Assembly: GCA_022340585.1 (NCBI GenBank) | Contig: JAJDNS010000143.1 | Location: 1 to 40,172, forward strand | Length of the DNA: 40,172 nucleotides | Direction: 5' to 3' | DNA from: Acidobacteriota bacterium | Lineage (GTDB): Bacteria; Acidobacteriota; Vicinamibacteria; Fen-336 | Shown: positions 24,450 to 32,785 of the stretch, piece by piece | How positions within the stretch are numbered: the first letter of the stretch is position 1 | Layout: each line of letters opens with the position of its first letter | Notes under the pieces: model-generated | What the model was told of the DNA's origin: nothing | What the model saw: only the letters and a program-made list of their open reading frames with translations | Databases searched by the model: none | Translations under genes and position numbers: made by a program

Positions 24450-25760
24450 CTAGCCGACGGCCTCTTCGTCGACGGGGGTGAACGGGTCCGTGGCCACCCG
24501 GGCCAGCTGGCGGGCGAGCAGCTCCGCGCTGGGACGGGCGTGCTTGTCCTTGTCCAGGGTGGACTTCACCAGGGCCTCGAGGAAGGGTGAGACCTCGGGG
24601 CAGAGGGGTCGGAGCGGGGGCGGCTCGTCCTCGACCTGCATGGCCACAAGCGCCAGGGGGTCCGGCGAGGACGGGATGAACGGGAGCCGCCCGGCCAGCA
24701 TCTCGTAGAGCACGGTGCCGAGGCTGTAGACGTCGGACTCGGGGCCGTAGGGACCCCGCCGGAAGCGCTCGGGGGCCATGTAGGCGGGGGTCCCCAGGAG
24801 TGACCCGTCGGTGGTCAGGTTCTGGCCGAGGGCGGCCTCGCCCACGATTTTGGCGATGCCGAAGTCGAGGATCTTCGGAGTCTCCTCCGGGCCGTGGAGG
24901 AAGATGTTGGAGGGCTTGATGTCCCGGTGGACGACGCCGACGGCGTGCGCGGCGGCCAGGGCCCGGCACACCGGCGTCAGGATCGCCGTGCTGCGGCGGG
25001 GCGTGAGCCGTTGCTTCTCGTCGAGGAGCGCGTCGAGGCCACGCCCCCGCAGAAGCTCCATGACGAGGTACGCCACGCCACCGTCGTTGACACCGAGGTC
25101 CAGGACTTGAACGGCGTTCGGATGCTGCACCCGGCAAGCCGAGGACCCTTCCCGACGGAACCGGGCCAGCGCCTCGGGATCCGTGCCCGCGCTCGTGCTG
25201 AGCACCTTCACCGCCACCGGCCGGTCGAGCTCGAGGTGGTGGGCCCGGAAAACGGTGCCGAAGCTCCCGCCCCCGATCACCGACTCGAGCCGGTACCGCC
25301 CTCCCACGACGGTGCCCGGCACCGCCTGGGCGGGGGTGCGGGGCTCGTCGTCCGCCGTTGGCAGCTGCGCCTTCGTCGCCTCGCGGGTGCGGAGATGCGC
25401 TTGAATGCGGGCGAGGGCCACCGGGTAGTCGACGGGCTTGGTCACGTAGTCGTTGGCGCCCAGGCCCAGGGCCTCCACGACATCCTCGCTCTCCGTCTTC
25501 GCGGTGACCATGATCACCGGCAGGACCGCCGCCGACCAGGTCGCTCGGATGTGGCGCAGGACCTCGAGACCGGTCATGCCCGGCATCATGATGTCCAGGA
25601 GCACCAGGTCCACCGCCTGCGTGCGCAGCACTTCGAGGGCCCCGGGGCCCTCGTAGGCGGTGAGGACCTCGAAGCCCGAGCGCTCGAGCCGGCGTGCCAT
25701 GAGCTCGACGTTCGCGGGCAGGTCGTCGACCACGAGCAGGGAGGCGGGGCGCTCGGTCAC
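24450..25760 (-). CDS. Response-regulator receiver fused to a Hanks-type Ser/Thr kinase
   Basis: 436 residues. Residues 6-122 are a complete CheY-like receiver: acidic pair D12/D13, phospho-acceptor D56 in LLDIMMPG, T in MVTAKTE and K108 in YVTKPVD. Residues 155-430 are a Ser/Thr kinase with glycine loop GGGSFGTVF (163-171), K185 in AVKVL, a conserved Glu near 204, HRDIKPSN (D280), DFGIAK (D299), GTPAYMAPE and a closing ARPS motif. All catalytic residues are present. No membrane segment, so it is cytosolic. GTG 25760 overlaps the HMG-CoA lyase stop (GTGA), so it is translated from the leucine-catabolism operon. No histidine kinase is nearby. Confidence 0.93.
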   Translation of the reverse strand: MTERPASLLVVDDLPANVELMARRLERSGFEVLTAYEGPGALEVLRTQAVDLVLLDIMMPGMTGLEVLRHIRATWSAAVLPVIMVTAKTESEDVVEALGLGANDYVTKPVDYPVALARIQAHLRTREATKAQLPTADDEPRTPAQAVPGTVVGGRYRLESVIGGGSFGTVFRAHHLELDRPVAVKVLSTSAGTDPEALARFRREGSSACRVQHPNAVQVLDLGVNDGGVAYLVMELLRGRGLDALLDEKQRLTPRRSTAILTPVCRALAAAHAVGVVHRDIKPSNIFLHGPEETPKILDFGIAKIVGEAALGQNLTTDGSLLGTPAYMAPERFRRGPYGPESDVYSLGTVLYEMLAGRLPFIPSSPDPLALVAMQVEDEPPPLRPLCPEVSPFLEALVKSTLDKDKHARPSAELLARQLARVATDPFTPVDEEAVG

Positions 25761-26674
25761 GACGGGGACCTCCCCAGCGGCGCCGGACCCGCCGCGAGAT
25801 ACCGCGAGGGCAAGGGCCGGCCCAGTCGGTGCGCGACGGCCCGCGAGGCGGTGGCCACCGCGGCCAGGTCGACATCGGTCACGATTCCCATCCCCTGAAG
25901 CATGTACACGAGGTCCTCGGTGGCGAGGTTGCCCGAGGCGCCGGGGGCGTAGGGGCATCCGCCGAGACCGCCTGCGGCGCTGTCCACGACCGTGATCCCC
26001 TCCTTCAGTGCCGCGAGCACGTTGGCGAGAGCCGTCCCCCGGGTGTCGTGGAGGTGGACGGCGAGCTGCTCCACGGGAACCACGTCCCGCAGCCGGCCCA
26101 CGACGTCGGCCACCTGGGTGGGCACGGCCACACCGATGGTATCTCCAATCGAGACCTCGTCACAGCCCATCCCGGCGAGACGGGTCGCCACCTCGACCAC
26201 CCGCCCGGCCGGGATGGCTCCCTCGTAGGGACAGCCGAAGCACGTGGAGACGTACCCCCGCACGTGGAGCCCGTCGCGCCGGGCCTCGGGCACGAACTCG
26301 GCGAAGCGATCGAAGGACTCGGCAATGGTGGCGTTGGTGTTGCGCCGGTTGAAGGTCTCGCTGGCGGCGGTGAACACGGCGATCTCCCGGGCCCCGGCGG
26401 CTCGCGCCAGCTCGAAGCCCTTGCGATTCGGGACGAGAACGGGAAGCCGCACGCCGGTCCGCGTCGCGAGACGGCGCAGAACCTCCCCCGAGCCCGCCAT
26501 CTGCGGGACCCAGGCCGGCGACACGAAGGCCCCGACCTCGACGACCGGCAGGCCGGCCCCGATCAGGTCATCGCAGAAGGTCACGCGGTCGTCGACGGAG
26601 AGGGGTGTCGCCTCGTTCTGGAGCCCATCGCGGGGCCCCACCTCCACCACGGTGACGCGAGAGGGAAAGCTCAC
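25757..26674 (-). CDS. mvaB: Hydroxymethylglutaryl-CoA lyase
   Basis: 305 residues, the typical length. A TIM-barrel of the HMGL-like family: EVGPRDGLQNE (catalytic R15, metal-ligand D16), FVSPAWVPQMAG, STCFGCPYEG, SIGDTIGVA, AVHLHDTRG (metal-binding His pair) and the active-site cysteine loop GLGGCPYAPGASGN. It cleaves HMG-CoA to acetyl-CoA and acetoacetate, the last step of leucine degradation. GTG at 26674 overlaps the stop of the biotin carrier gene by 4 bp, and its own stop overlaps the kinase start in the same way. The partner genes make the leucine role far more likely than related aldolases. Confidence 0.95.
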   Translation of the reverse strand: MSFPSRVTVVEVGPRDGLQNEATPLSVDDRVTFCDDLIGAGLPVVEVGAFVSPAWVPQMAGSGEVLRRLATRTGVRLPVLVPNRKGFELARAAGAREIAVFTAASETFNRRNTNATIAESFDRFAEFVPEARRDGLHVRGYVSTCFGCPYEGAIPAGRVVEVATRLAGMGCDEVSIGDTIGVAVPTQVADVVGRLRDVVPVEQLAVHLHDTRGTALANVLAALKEGITVVDSAAGGLGGCPYAPGASGNLATEDLVYMLQGMGIVTDVDLAAVATASRAVAHRLGRPLPSRYLAAGPAPLGRSPS

Positions 26675-27156
26675 TCTTCCGTCTCGAGCTCCACGAGGGC
26701 TCGACCCGGCGCCGCCATCTCTCCCGCCGAGACGTGCACCGCCCGGACGACGCCGTCCCGTGGCGCCCGGAGCGCGTTCTCCATCTTCATCGCCTCGACG
26801 ACGAGGAGCTCCTCCCCTTTCTTCACGTGCTGGCCGGGCTCGGCCCTGACCGCGACCACCCGACCCGGCATCGGCGCTTCCAGGGCCCCCCCCTCGTGCC
26901 GGCGGGCAGGATGGGTCCCTTCGCGCTCCTCGGTGAGCTCGTAGACGCGTCCTGCCCAGAACAGGGAGACGGCGGTCCCCTTCCGGGCGACGTGGAAGCG
27001 GACCGCGCGCCCGGCCTCCCGAAGGACGAAGACGCCCGGCCCCTCCGCCGCCAGCGAGAAGCGGTACGTCCTTTCTCCAAGGGTGACCTCGAACGCATGC
27101 CCCTTCTCTCGTACCACCGGATCGAAGAGCTCGTCGCCGCAGCGGAGGCGCGTCAC
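26671..27156 (-). CDS. Biotin carrier (biotinyl/lipoyl) subunit of an acyl-CoA carboxylase
   Basis: 161 residues. The last 75 form a biotinyl domain (APMPGRVVAVRAEPGQHVKK and GEELLVVEAMKMENALRAPR) with biotinylation site K124 in the invariant AMKMEN. The first 80 residues are a beta-rich linker (EVTLGERTYRFSLAAEGPG) like the BT region that joins carrier and carboxylase in MccA/PccA-type subunits. Here the gene is separate, so the usual fused alpha subunit is split in two. GTG at 27156 overlaps the biotin carboxylase stop (GTGA). It works with the carboxylase encoded immediately upstream. Confidence 0.92.
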   Translation of the reverse strand: MTRLRCGDELFDPVVREKGHAFEVTLGERTYRFSLAAEGPGVFVLREAGRAVRFHVARKGTAVSLFWAGRVYELTEEREGTHPARRHEGGALEAPMPGRVVAVRAEPGQHVKKGEELLVVEAMKMENALRAPRDGVVRAVHVSAGEMAAPGRALVELETEE

Positions 27157-28652
27157 GCGCCCTCTCCCAGCCGCCAGGGGCCGAGGGCCCCCCACGGGTC
27201 GGGCACGGCTCGCGCGGATCCCCTCGACGAGTCACCGCCGGACCGCGAGAGGGCGGCGGCGAGGGCCGCCACCGCCTCGGGGGGAGGACACGGTGCCCTC
27301 GAGAGCTCCCGCAGGTGCTCGTCGATGAACCCGGTGTGGAGCTGCCCCGCCTCGAACGCGGGGTGCTCGACGATCGCGCGCAGACGGGCGAGGTTCGTCA
27401 CCACCCCGAGGACGACGGTCCGGCGGAGCGCGTCGCGCATCCGCTCGGTGGCCTCGCGCCGGTCGAAGCCCCACGTCACGACCTTGGCGAGAAGCGGGTC
27501 GTAGTGGACGGTGACCTCGGAGCCCGTGGCGAGACCGGAATCGACGCGGATACCCGGGCCTGCGGGCTCGGACAGGTGAAGGATCCGGCCCGGCGACGGC
27601 AGATCGTCTCGCTCGGGGTCTTCGGCGTACAGCCGACACTCGAGAGCATGACCACGGGACACCACATCGCCTGCGACGAACGGCAGCGGCCGACCCGCCG
27701 CCACCTCCAGCTGGACCCGGACGAGGTCGATCCCGGTGACCGCCTCCGTCACCGGGTGCTCCACCTGGAGGCGAGTGTTCATCTCCAGAAAGGAGAAGCC
27801 GCCGTCGGGAGCCAGGAGGAACTCCACCGTCCCCGCGTTGACGTAGGAAGCTGCTCGCGCCGCCGCCATCCCCGCCTCGCAGAGCTCGGCCCGCTGGGCG
27901 GGACTGAGGGCAGGGCTCGGCGCCTCTTCGACGACCTTCTGGTGGCGCCGCTGCACCGAGCACTCGCGCTCCCCGAGAGCCAGGGTCCTTCCCTCCCGGT
28001 CGGCGACGACCTGCACCTCCACGTGGCGGGGACGCTCCACGAACCGTTCGATGACCATCGCGTCGTCACCGAAGGCCGCTCTCGCTTCCCGCCGCGAGGC
28101 CGCCAGCTCCGGAGCAAAGTCCTCGGACCGGCGCACGACGCGCATTCCCTTGCCGCCACCCCCGCGGGACGGCTTGAGCATCACCGGCCAGCCCACCGCC
28201 TCGGCCTCGGCCCGGAGGCGGGTGTCGGACTGATCGTCGCCGCCGTAGCCGGGGAGGACCGGCACGCCGGCCGCGGCCATGAGCTGCCGGGCGGCCTTCT
28301 TGTCTCCCATCCGGCGGTGCACGTCACCGGGGGGGCCGACGAAGGTGAGGCCAGCGTCCCGGACGGCGTCGGCGAAACCGCCTTTCTCGCTCAGGAAGCC
28401 GTATCCCGGGTGAACCGCATCCGCTCCCGACCGGCGGGCCGCATCGATCAGGGCATCGATCGAGAGGTACGACTGCAGGGCTTCCGCGGGCCCGATGGCC
28501 ACGGCTTCGTCCGCCTCGGCGACGTGCCGAGCCCCACGGTCCGCTTCGGAGAAGACCGCGACGGTGGGGATCCCCATCGTCCGGCACGTTCGGACGATCC
28601 GCACCGCGATCTCGCCACGGTTGGCAACGAGGACCTTCCGGAAGAGTGCCAC
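27153..28652 (-). CDS. Biotin carboxylase subunit of an acyl-CoA (probably methylcrotonyl-CoA) carboxylase
   Basis: 499 residues, a complete biotin carboxylase with a short C-terminal extension. It starts KVLVANRGEIAVRI, has the ATP-grasp glycine loop SRGGGGKGM, the FVERPRHVEVQV and ERECSVQRRHQKVVEEAPSP stretches, EMNTRLQVEHPVTE with the catalytic Arg/Glu, and the C-domain GHALECRLYAEDP. It carboxylates biotin on the carrier subunit using ATP and bicarbonate. The operon with HMG-CoA lyase points to methylcrotonyl-CoA carboxylase. The carboxyltransferase subunit is not in the window. GTG at 28652 follows a TGAAGT -10 by 6 nt without a ribosome site, so is probably leaderless. Confidence 0.95.
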   Translation of the reverse strand: MALFRKVLVANRGEIAVRIVRTCRTMGIPTVAVFSEADRGARHVAEADEAVAIGPAEALQSYLSIDALIDAARRSGADAVHPGYGFLSEKGGFADAVRDAGLTFVGPPGDVHRRMGDKKAARQLMAAAGVPVLPGYGGDDQSDTRLRAEAEAVGWPVMLKPSRGGGGKGMRVVRRSEDFAPELAASRREARAAFGDDAMVIERFVERPRHVEVQVVADREGRTLALGERECSVQRRHQKVVEEAPSPALSPAQRAELCEAGMAAARAASYVNAGTVEFLLAPDGGFSFLEMNTRLQVEHPVTEAVTGIDLVRVQLEVAAGRPLPFVAGDVVSRGHALECRLYAEDPERDDLPSPGRILHLSEPAGPGIRVDSGLATGSEVTVHYDPLLAKVVTWGFDRREATERMRDALRRTVVLGVVTNLARLRAIVEHPAFEAGQLHTGFIDEHLRELSRAPCPPPEAVAALAAALSRSGGDSSRGSARAVPDPWGALGPWRLGEGA

Positions 28653-28658
28653 GCGGGT

Positions 28659-28687
28659 ACTTCAGCACAAACGCCTCGCCGAGACAA
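28659..28687 (-). promoter_or_regulatory. Promoter of the leucine-catabolism operon
   Basis: Minus strand TTGTCT (28687-28682), 17-nt spacer ending TTGTGC, TGAAGT (28664-28659), then 6 nt to the GTG start. It resembles the TGTGC-TAAGGT element at 11701. Confidence 0.55.
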
Positions 28688-28806
28688 AGATGCCCGGCTC
28701 CGGGGGTGACGTTGCCCTGTTCGGAGTGGGCTCGCTCGGGAGAGCCCTCCTTCCGAAGTAGCCAATCCACGACAGACCGGCTCTGGGCGTCCCACCGCTG
28801 TCTTTG

Positions 28807-28839
28807 CGGCCCGGGCGTCTCCCGCGGACGCCCGGGCCG
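28807..28839. terminator. Strong 13-bp hairpin downstream of the small exported protein gene
   Basis: 28807-28819 and 28827-28839 are perfectly complementary (13 bp, all but one pair in each arm G-C) around a 7-nt loop. It lies 14 nt after the stop of the minus-strand gene at 28854. No T-run follows on either strand, so it may stabilise the 3' end or act as a non-canonical terminator. Confidence 0.5.
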
Positions 28840-28853
28840 ATCGTCGGCACGAG

Positions 28854-29183
28854 CTAGCGGCTGGCTCTCTGCGGGTTGGTGAGGGTCACCTCGTCCGCGG
28901 CCTGACCCTCCGAGCCCGTTGCGTGGTAGACGACACGGACGTGGCGTCCAACGGCGAGGTCGTCCGGCAGCACGGTGCTCCCATCGACGGCGAACGAGAT
29001 CTTGTGACCGTGATCGTCGGTGCGGACGACCAGCGTGTCGGAGCTCTTCTTGACGACCTTCCCGGTGGCCACGAGATCCACCCCTCCGTCGATGACATCG
29101 CCCGGCCCGGCCACGGCCAGGCCGTGGCCCGCCAGCAGGGCGATCGTGATGCCGAATACCAGAAATGCGACACGGCTTCTCAT
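28854..29183 (-). CDS. Small exported protein, DUF5666-like
   Basis: 109 residues. Signal peptide (MRSRVAFLVFGITIALLAGHGLAVA, about 1-25) and a single small beta-barrel-like domain: VDLVATGKVVKKSSDTLVVR, FAVDGSTVLPDDLAVGRHVRVVYHATGS, ending VTLTNPQRASR. This pattern (G-x-V ... T-x-V ... L-x-x-G-x-x-V-x-V) matches the DUF5666/OB-like repeat in exported proteins of unknown role. ATG at 29183 has a near-perfect Shine-Dalgarno (AAAGGAGGAG), unlike the leaderless genes nearby. It stands alone, with a hairpin in its leader and another after its stop. Confidence 0.72.
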   Translation of the reverse strand: MRSRVAFLVFGITIALLAGHGLAVAGPGDVIDGGVDLVATGKVVKKSSDTLVVRTDDHGHKISFAVDGSTVLPDDLAVGRHVRVVYHATGSEGQAADEVTLTNPQRASR

Positions 29184-29550
29184 GCTCTCCTCCTTTGACG
29201 CCCGGGCGAGAGCGCCCGAAACGCCCGGGGTGCGTGAGGGCTCCCGAAGGCATCCACTCCCCGCCGGTCGAGCCGACGGGACATTTCTCCGGGCCGCCCC
29301 CGGGGTTGGGTGAGCGGCGGCTCTGCTGAACATCTGCCTTTCAGGCTGCGCCCCGGAGGAAGTCGAGGACGTGACCGGCCTCACACATCGCGGCGGAGGT
29401 GAGAGGGCTCACACTCGCGCTTCCGACCAGGCGCCGACCGACGTCCGACCAGGGGATTCGCGTGGATTGACACCGCGTCCCGGGCCTCGGTAAGGTGCCT
29501 TCGCGACGTGGTGGAGCTGGCTCCACGGGCTCACTCGTCGCTGGCCCACC
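29184..29550. other. 367-nt intergenic region, divergent
   Basis: Separates the small exported protein gene (-) from the DUF5107 gene (+). It holds a 6-bp hairpin (29203-29208 with 29213-29218, CGGGCG/CGCCCG, AGAG loop) directly upstream of the Shine-Dalgarno of the minus-strand gene, several CCCGGG-rich tracts, and the plus-strand promoter at 29467-29496. I see no coding signal in it. Confidence 0.6.
29467..29496 (+). promoter_or_regulatory. Promoter of the DUF5107/TPR gene
   Basis: A perfect -35 TTGACA (29467-29472), 18-nt spacer and -10 TAAGGT (29491-29496, preceded by CTCGG). The leader to the ATG at 29551 is about 48 nt. It is the best sigma70-type promoter in the window. Confidence 0.7.
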
Positions 29551-32500
29551 ATGTTCCGGTCGACTCGCACGCGCCTCGTTGTCCTCGCCGCCGTCCCAGC
29601 CCTCATCCTGGGAGTCACGGTTCCCACGCAGGGCGGGGACGCACGGGTTTCCGAAGAGACACGCACCCTCGCGACCTACCCGTTCTCGGAACCCAATCCC
29701 GTGCCCATCCTGGGCCGGGACGCTCGTCTCTATCCCTACCACTCCTTCGAAGGCTACGCGGCCACCCCCCAGTCTCTCGACTGGAAGGTCGTCACGCTGG
29801 AGAACGACTACATCGAGGTCTTCGTCCTCCCCGAGGTGGGGGGTAAGGTCTGGGGAGCTGTCGTCAAGGAGACGGGCCACGAGTTCATCTATCGGAACGA
29901 GGTGATGAAGTTCCGGAACATCTCCCTGCGGGGACCGTGGACCTCGGGTGGCATCGAGTTCAACTTCGGCGTCATCGGGCACACTCCCGCCACCGCGACC
30001 CCGGTGGACTACGAGCTCGAGGCGAACGCCGACGGGAGCGTGAGCTGTTTCGTCGGTGGAATGGACCTGCCCTCGAGAACCCACTGGCGCGTCGAGATTC
30101 GACTCCCGGCCGACAAGGCCTACTTCGAGACCAACGTCCTCTGGTACAACCCCACCCCGGTGGAGCAGCCCTACTACAGCTGGATGACGGCGGCCGCATT
30201 CGCCCGGGACGACCTGGAGATGACGATGCCCGGTGATTCCTACCTGGAGCACTCGGGGCGCGAGCGGGGCTGGCCCGTGGACGAGAAGGGTCGGTACCTT
30301 CCTCGCTACCGCAACAACGCGTTCGGAGGACACAAGTCCTATCACGTGGTGGGCGAGCTCCACGACTTCTTCGGCGGCTACTACCGGGACGGCGAGTACG
30401 GATTCGGGCACTGGGCCCCCTACGAAGACATGCCGGGACAGAAGCTGTGGCTGTGGGCCCTGTCCCGAGAGGGCGGCGTCTGGGAGGACCTGCTCACCGA
30501 CACCGACGGCCAGTACGTCGAGTTCCAGGCCGGGCGGCTCTTCGTGCAGTACTCACCCGGCAGACACGTGAGCCCCATCACCCAGGCCGGCTTCGACCCC
30601 CTGTCCGCAAGCCGGTGGTCGGAGACCTGGTTCCCGGTGGAGGGGATCGGGGGCCTCACCGACGCGTCCCGGGATGGTGTCCTGCACGTCGAAGAGAAGC
30701 AGGGTCGTCTCACGGTGGAGGTCAGCGCCCTGAGCGCGGTGAGCGACACGCTGCAGGTCTGGGCCGGAGACAGCCTCGCCGCCGAGATCCCGGCCGACAT
30801 GGCGCCCCTCGGACACCTCAGTGCGACGGTGGACCTCCAGGGCGCCGACCGGTATCGAGTGCGGATGGCGAAGCTGGGCCTCCACTACGACTCGGACCCC
30901 TCGACCCGGCGGCTGAGCCGACCTTTCACCACCGATTCCGAGGCCGTCGCCTCCATCGGAGAGGTCGACCGGTTGGTGTTCCAGGCCCGCGAGCTCCAGA
31001 AGGGACGGGAGTACGGTCGGGCCCGGGACCTCTTTGCCAGGGCGCTGGATCGTGAACCGTGGCATCGCGAGGCGCTGCTCGGACTCGCTGAGCTGGACCT
31101 CCGAAGCGCCCTCTACGACGACGGCCTGGTCCGCGTGAACCGCGTGCTCCAGCTCGACGCGTACGATGCCGAGGCCAACTTCCTGGCCGGGACGCTCTCC
31201 CGGGCGGTTGCGAAGACCGCCGACGCCCGGGACGCGCTGGGCTGGGCAGCGCGGTCCACGGCATATCGCTCGGCAGCCTACGTCCAGCTCGCCGAGATCA
31301 TGATCGGCCAGGGGAACCTGGCCGAAGCGGAGCGCTACGCGCGCCTGGCTATCGACTTTGACCGCCACAGCCTCCCGGGGTGGCGCGCCCTGGCGGTGGT
31401 GGCCCGGCTGGGCGATGACCCCTCGGCGGCTCGGGCGGCTCGAGCCGAGCTGCTGGCCATCGACCGGCTGCACTACTTCGCTCGAGCCGAGGAGCATCTG
31501 GCTGCCCCGGCCGTCGCCACCGCCAGGAGCCTGGCTGATCACCTGGGCGGTGAGTATCCGGACCAGACCCTTCTTGAGCTGGCCATCGAGTACGACAGCC
31601 TGGGCCGGCCGGGCGACGCCCTGGCCATGTTGGCCCTCCCCAGCGGGCGCCCTCCTTCGCCCCTCCATCAAGCCTGGCGGGCGTTCCTCCTCGAGGACCC
31701 GTCACTCCTGAACGATCCCGCCGGGCCCGACTTCGTCTTCCCCTACCGGCGGGAGTCCCTGCGGGTCCTGGAGTGGGCCGACGCGCAGTCTCCGGACTGG
31801 GTCTGGAGCTACCTCTACGCGTTGAACCTCTGGGCGGTGGATCGGACGGACGAGGCCGCGGCGCTCCTCGACGGTCTCGGAGAGCAGCCGGACTTCGCCC
31901 CGTTCTACGTGGCCCGGGCCCAGCTGAAGGGCCCGGACAATGGCAGCGACCGCGTCGGAGACCTGCGCCACGCAGTGGCCCTCGATCCGGAGACACGAGT
32001 CCTGCGCGAGTACCTGGTTCGGGCCCTCCACGATCAGGGTCGCTGGAACGAGGCCCTGAGTGCGCTGGGCGACGCCCGGGCCCGGTTCTCCGGGGACTTC
32101 AACCTCGCTCTCCTCGAGGCCGAGACACTCATCAACCTGGAGCGCGGCGACGAGGCCACGGAGATTCTGGGAGGCATCCAGGTCCTCCCGTCGGAGAACG
32201 CCCGGCAGAGCCATCGGCTCTGGGTACAGGCCCACGCCCTGGGGGCGCTGGACGCCCTGGAGGCGGGGAACGAGGGGAAGGCCATCGAGGGCCTCCACTC
32301 CGCGCTCGAGTGGCCCGAGTCCCTGGGCCAGGGTCGTCCCTACGCGCCCGAAGAGCGGCTCGTGCGCTTCCTCCTGGCGGTGGCGAGCGACCGAGCCGGG
32401 AACGGCCGCGCGGCCCGGGACGGGTGGGAACAGGTCATCGCGGCCTCCCCTCCATCCGAGACGCCCACCCGCCTCGACCTGCTCTCGGTCGCGGCACTGG

Positions 32501-32721
32501 GCACGGTTCGGCCGGCGGAGCTGGGCCCGATACTGGAGGGGGACCCGGGGTCCACCGACCCCGCGCAGGCCGTGCGCCGCCTCGCCGAGGCCATGATCGC
32601 GGGTGGGCAGCCGCTCTCCGCCACCCTCCGATCCCTCCCCCGGCGGTACCCGTCCCTGTTCGACGATTCGGAGGGTCGCCTGATTCTCCGGGCACTCACC
32701 GCCGGGCTCGTCCACCAGTGA
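29551..32721 (+). CDS. Large exported DUF5107 and TPR protein
   Basis: 1056 residues. A signal peptide (about 1-29) precedes a galactose-mutarotase-like DUF5107 region (about 70-370) with LENDYIEVFVLPEVGGKVWG, EFIYRNEVMKFRNISLRGPW, GGIEFNFG, a Tyr/Trp-rich core (QPYYSWMTAAAF) and PVEGIGGLT. The C-terminal 570 residues (about 480-1050) are helical repeats with TPR spacing (ARDLFARALDREPWHREALL, AEANFLAG, AEAERYARLAIDF). DUF5107 folds are sugar-binding and are found in glycan-utilisation settings; catalytic activity is not certain. It is 64 nt upstream of the GH9 gene on the same strand, so both are probably exported for polysaccharide breakdown. Confidence 0.85.
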   Translation: MFRSTRTRLVVLAAVPALILGVTVPTQGGDARVSEETRTLATYPFSEPNPVPILGRDARLYPYHSFEGYAATPQSLDWKVVTLENDYIEVFVLPEVGGKVWGAVVKETGHEFIYRNEVMKFRNISLRGPWTSGGIEFNFGVIGHTPATATPVDYELEANADGSVSCFVGGMDLPSRTHWRVEIRLPADKAYFETNVLWYNPTPVEQPYYSWMTAAAFARDDLEMTMPGDSYLEHSGRERGWPVDEKGRYLPRYRNNAFGGHKSYHVVGELHDFFGGYYRDGEYGFGHWAPYEDMPGQKLWLWALSREGGVWEDLLTDTDGQYVEFQAGRLFVQYSPGRHVSPITQAGFDPLSASRWSETWFPVEGIGGLTDASRDGVLHVEEKQGRLTVEVSALSAVSDTLQVWAGDSLAAEIPADMAPLGHLSATVDLQGADRYRVRMAKLGLHYDSDPSTRRLSRPFTTDSEAVASIGEVDRLVFQARELQKGREYGRARDLFARALDREPWHREALLGLAELDLRSALYDDGLVRVNRVLQLDAYDAEANFLAGTLSRAVAKTADARDALGWAARSTAYRSAAYVQLAEIMIGQGNLAEAERYARLAIDFDRHSLPGWRALAVVARLGDDPSAARAARAELLAIDRLHYFARAEEHLAAPAVATARSLADHLGGEYPDQTLLELAIEYDSLGRPGDALAMLALPSGRPPSPLHQAWRAFLLEDPSLLNDPAGPDFVFPYRRESLRVLEWADAQSPDWVWSYLYALNLWAVDRTDEAAALLDGLGEQPDFAPFYVARAQLKGPDNGSDRVGDLRHAVALDPETRVLREYLVRALHDQGRWNEALSALGDARARFSGDFNLALLEAETLINLERGDEATEILGGIQVLPSENARQSHRLWVQAHALGALDALEAGNEGKAIEGLHSALEWPESLGQGRPYAPEERLVRFLLAVASDRAGNGRAARDGWEQVIAASPPSETPTRLDLLSVAALGTVRPAELGPILEGDPGSTDPAQAVRRLAEAMIAGGQPLSATLRSLPRRYPSLFDDSEGRLILRALTAGLVHQ

Positions 32722-32785
32722 GCTGCGAGCTTTGTCCTCGGTGCGGTCCGTGGTTCTCGTACGCCATTGAGACGAGGGAGACCCC

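Noticed and set aside
28807..28839. Classical rho-independent terminator
   Set aside because: The hairpin is perfect but no T-tract follows on either strand, so only a non-canonical role is claimed.
29184..29466. A hidden gene in the longest intergenic region
   Set aside because: No frame on either strand shows a start with ribosome site, third-position GC bias and recognisable protein composition together.
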